Below are positions 33,458 to 34,087 of a DNA stretch of 34,087 nt, piece after piece. This stretch comes from an uncultured Clostridia bacterium (GTDB lineage: Bacteria > Bacillota > Clostridia > Lachnospirales > CAG-274). The stretch covers positions 1 to 34,087 of the forward strand of contig CALWLD010000024.1 of the NCBI GenBank assembly GCA_944381435.1, read 5' to 3'. The stretch's first letter is position 1, and each line of letters begins with the position of its first letter. The position numbers were made by a program, and so were the translations under genes. The notes under the pieces were generated by a model, which saw nothing but the letters and a program-made list of their open reading frames with translations, was not told the DNA's origin and made no database searches.

Positions 33458-34087
33458 AATAACAGGAATAAATAGTTTTAACAATATGCAACAACTAGAT
33501 TTTACCAAAGTTTTAGATAAAGGTATGTTTGGTATATTTGGAGATACTGGTAGCGGAAAATCTACCATAATAGACTGTATAACCCTTGCTTTATATGGTA
33601 AAATTGTAAGATATAGCAAAAAAAATGAAAATGGAGATTTTTTAAACCTTAACAGAAATAACGGGAAGGTTGAATTTATATTTTCTATAAAAGATGGTAA
33701 AGATGAAATATTTTATGAAATTGTTAGGCAGTTTAAAAGAGATAATAAAAATAGCATAAAATCAGACATAACTAGGCTATCTATTTTAAAAGATGAAGAT
33801 AGAGAAATAATTGCAGATAAGAAAAAAGATGTAGATGATAAAATAGTAAACATAATAGGTCTTAGCTATGAAGATTTTACAAAGGCAGTTGTTTTACCTC
33901 AAGGCAAATTTAGTGATTTTTTAATGCTTGAAAATAGTGATAAAAGAGAAATGCTAGAACGTATATTTAGCCTAGAAAAATATGGTGATAAATTAAAAAA
34001 TAAAATAAAAGAAAAAAAATTATTTCAAGAAAATATAGTAAATAATTTAAAAAGAGATATAGAGATATATAAAGATATATCTTATGA
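33438..34087 (+). CDS. sbcC: Exonuclease SbcC, N-terminal part (cut by window end)
   Basis: 216 codons are visible and the gene runs off the window. ATG 33438 follows GAGGAGGTGAT within sbcD. It starts MKPQMLKITGINSFNNMQQL; Walker A is FGDTGSGKST at about 34-43. VVLPQGKFSDFLMLENSDKR (about 163-182), the Rad50-type Q-loop segment, is followed by the beginning of the coiled-coil arm (LKNKIKEKKLFQ). It is the ATPase and SMC-like partner of SbcD; full-length family members are about 1000 residues or more. Confidence 0.95.
   Translation, partial: MKPQMLKITGINSFNNMQQLDFTKVLDKGMFGIFGDTGSGKSTIIDCITLALYGKIVRYSKKNENGDFLNLNRNNGKVEFIFSIKDGKDEIFYEIVRQFKRDNKNSIKSDITRLSILKDEDREIIADKKKDVDDKIVNIIGLSYEDFTKAVVLPQGKFSDFLMLENSDKREMLERIFSLEKYGDKLKNKIKEKKLFQENIVNNLKRDIEIYKDISY

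Overview
The window looks like the chromosome of a low-GC, spore-forming, anaerobic Firmicute of the class Clostridia; a Lachnospirales-type gut organism is my guess. Sporulation genes (spoVAE, spmA, spmB, cwlD), a CIRCE-controlled groESL operon, S-layer-homology (SLH) anchoring, a dockerin-bearing protease, very AT-rich intergenic DNA and many TTG/GTG starts after strong Shine-Dalgarno sites all point that way. No rRNA, tRNA or CRISPR array was seen.

Bases 1 to about 10,450 are a gene graveyard. They hold a frameshifted sensor histidine kinase, an intact DUF4405 membrane protein, a decayed 3' part of brxL (BREX phage defence), a degraded IS3-family insertion sequence on the minus strand, two intact lipoprotein genes, a broken paralogue of the second, a split secreted-protein gene, and several anonymous protein remnants. 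Stops and frameshifts are dense and base composition is even more AT-rich than elsewhere.

From 10,500 on almost everything is intact core genome: spoVAE (minus); a compact run ktrB-ktrA-rRNA methyltransferase-dCMP deaminase-78 aa protein-DUF2809-OGG-like glycosylase; groES-groEL behind a CIRCE operator, closed by a perfect 50-bp palindrome; a flavohaemoprotein-reductase-like protein with its own near-consensus promoter; two tandem copies of a structured intergenic repeat; a PHP phosphatase (minus); an unknown two-TM protein; spmAB (minus); and an unknown 504 aa protein overlapping cwlD (minus).

The right part carries a 1631 aa secreted M60 (gluzincin) peptidase with an N-terminal dockerin, two FN3 modules and an F5/8C-like module. 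It is followed at once by a small SLH protein whose N-terminal half looks like a cohesin. Together they suggest a two-gene, cell-surface-tethered mucin or glycoprotein peptidase. The window closes with a membrane-anchored protein of unknown role, sbcD and the start of sbcC.

The two most unusual signals are the dockerin-peptidase/cohesin-like-SLH pair and the roughly 125-bp repeat at 18949-19199. The two copies of that repeat differ at seven positions of one stem, yet six are exact compensatory changes and the seventh is a wobble. An exact 26-nt fragment of it lies inverted just after the SLH gene.
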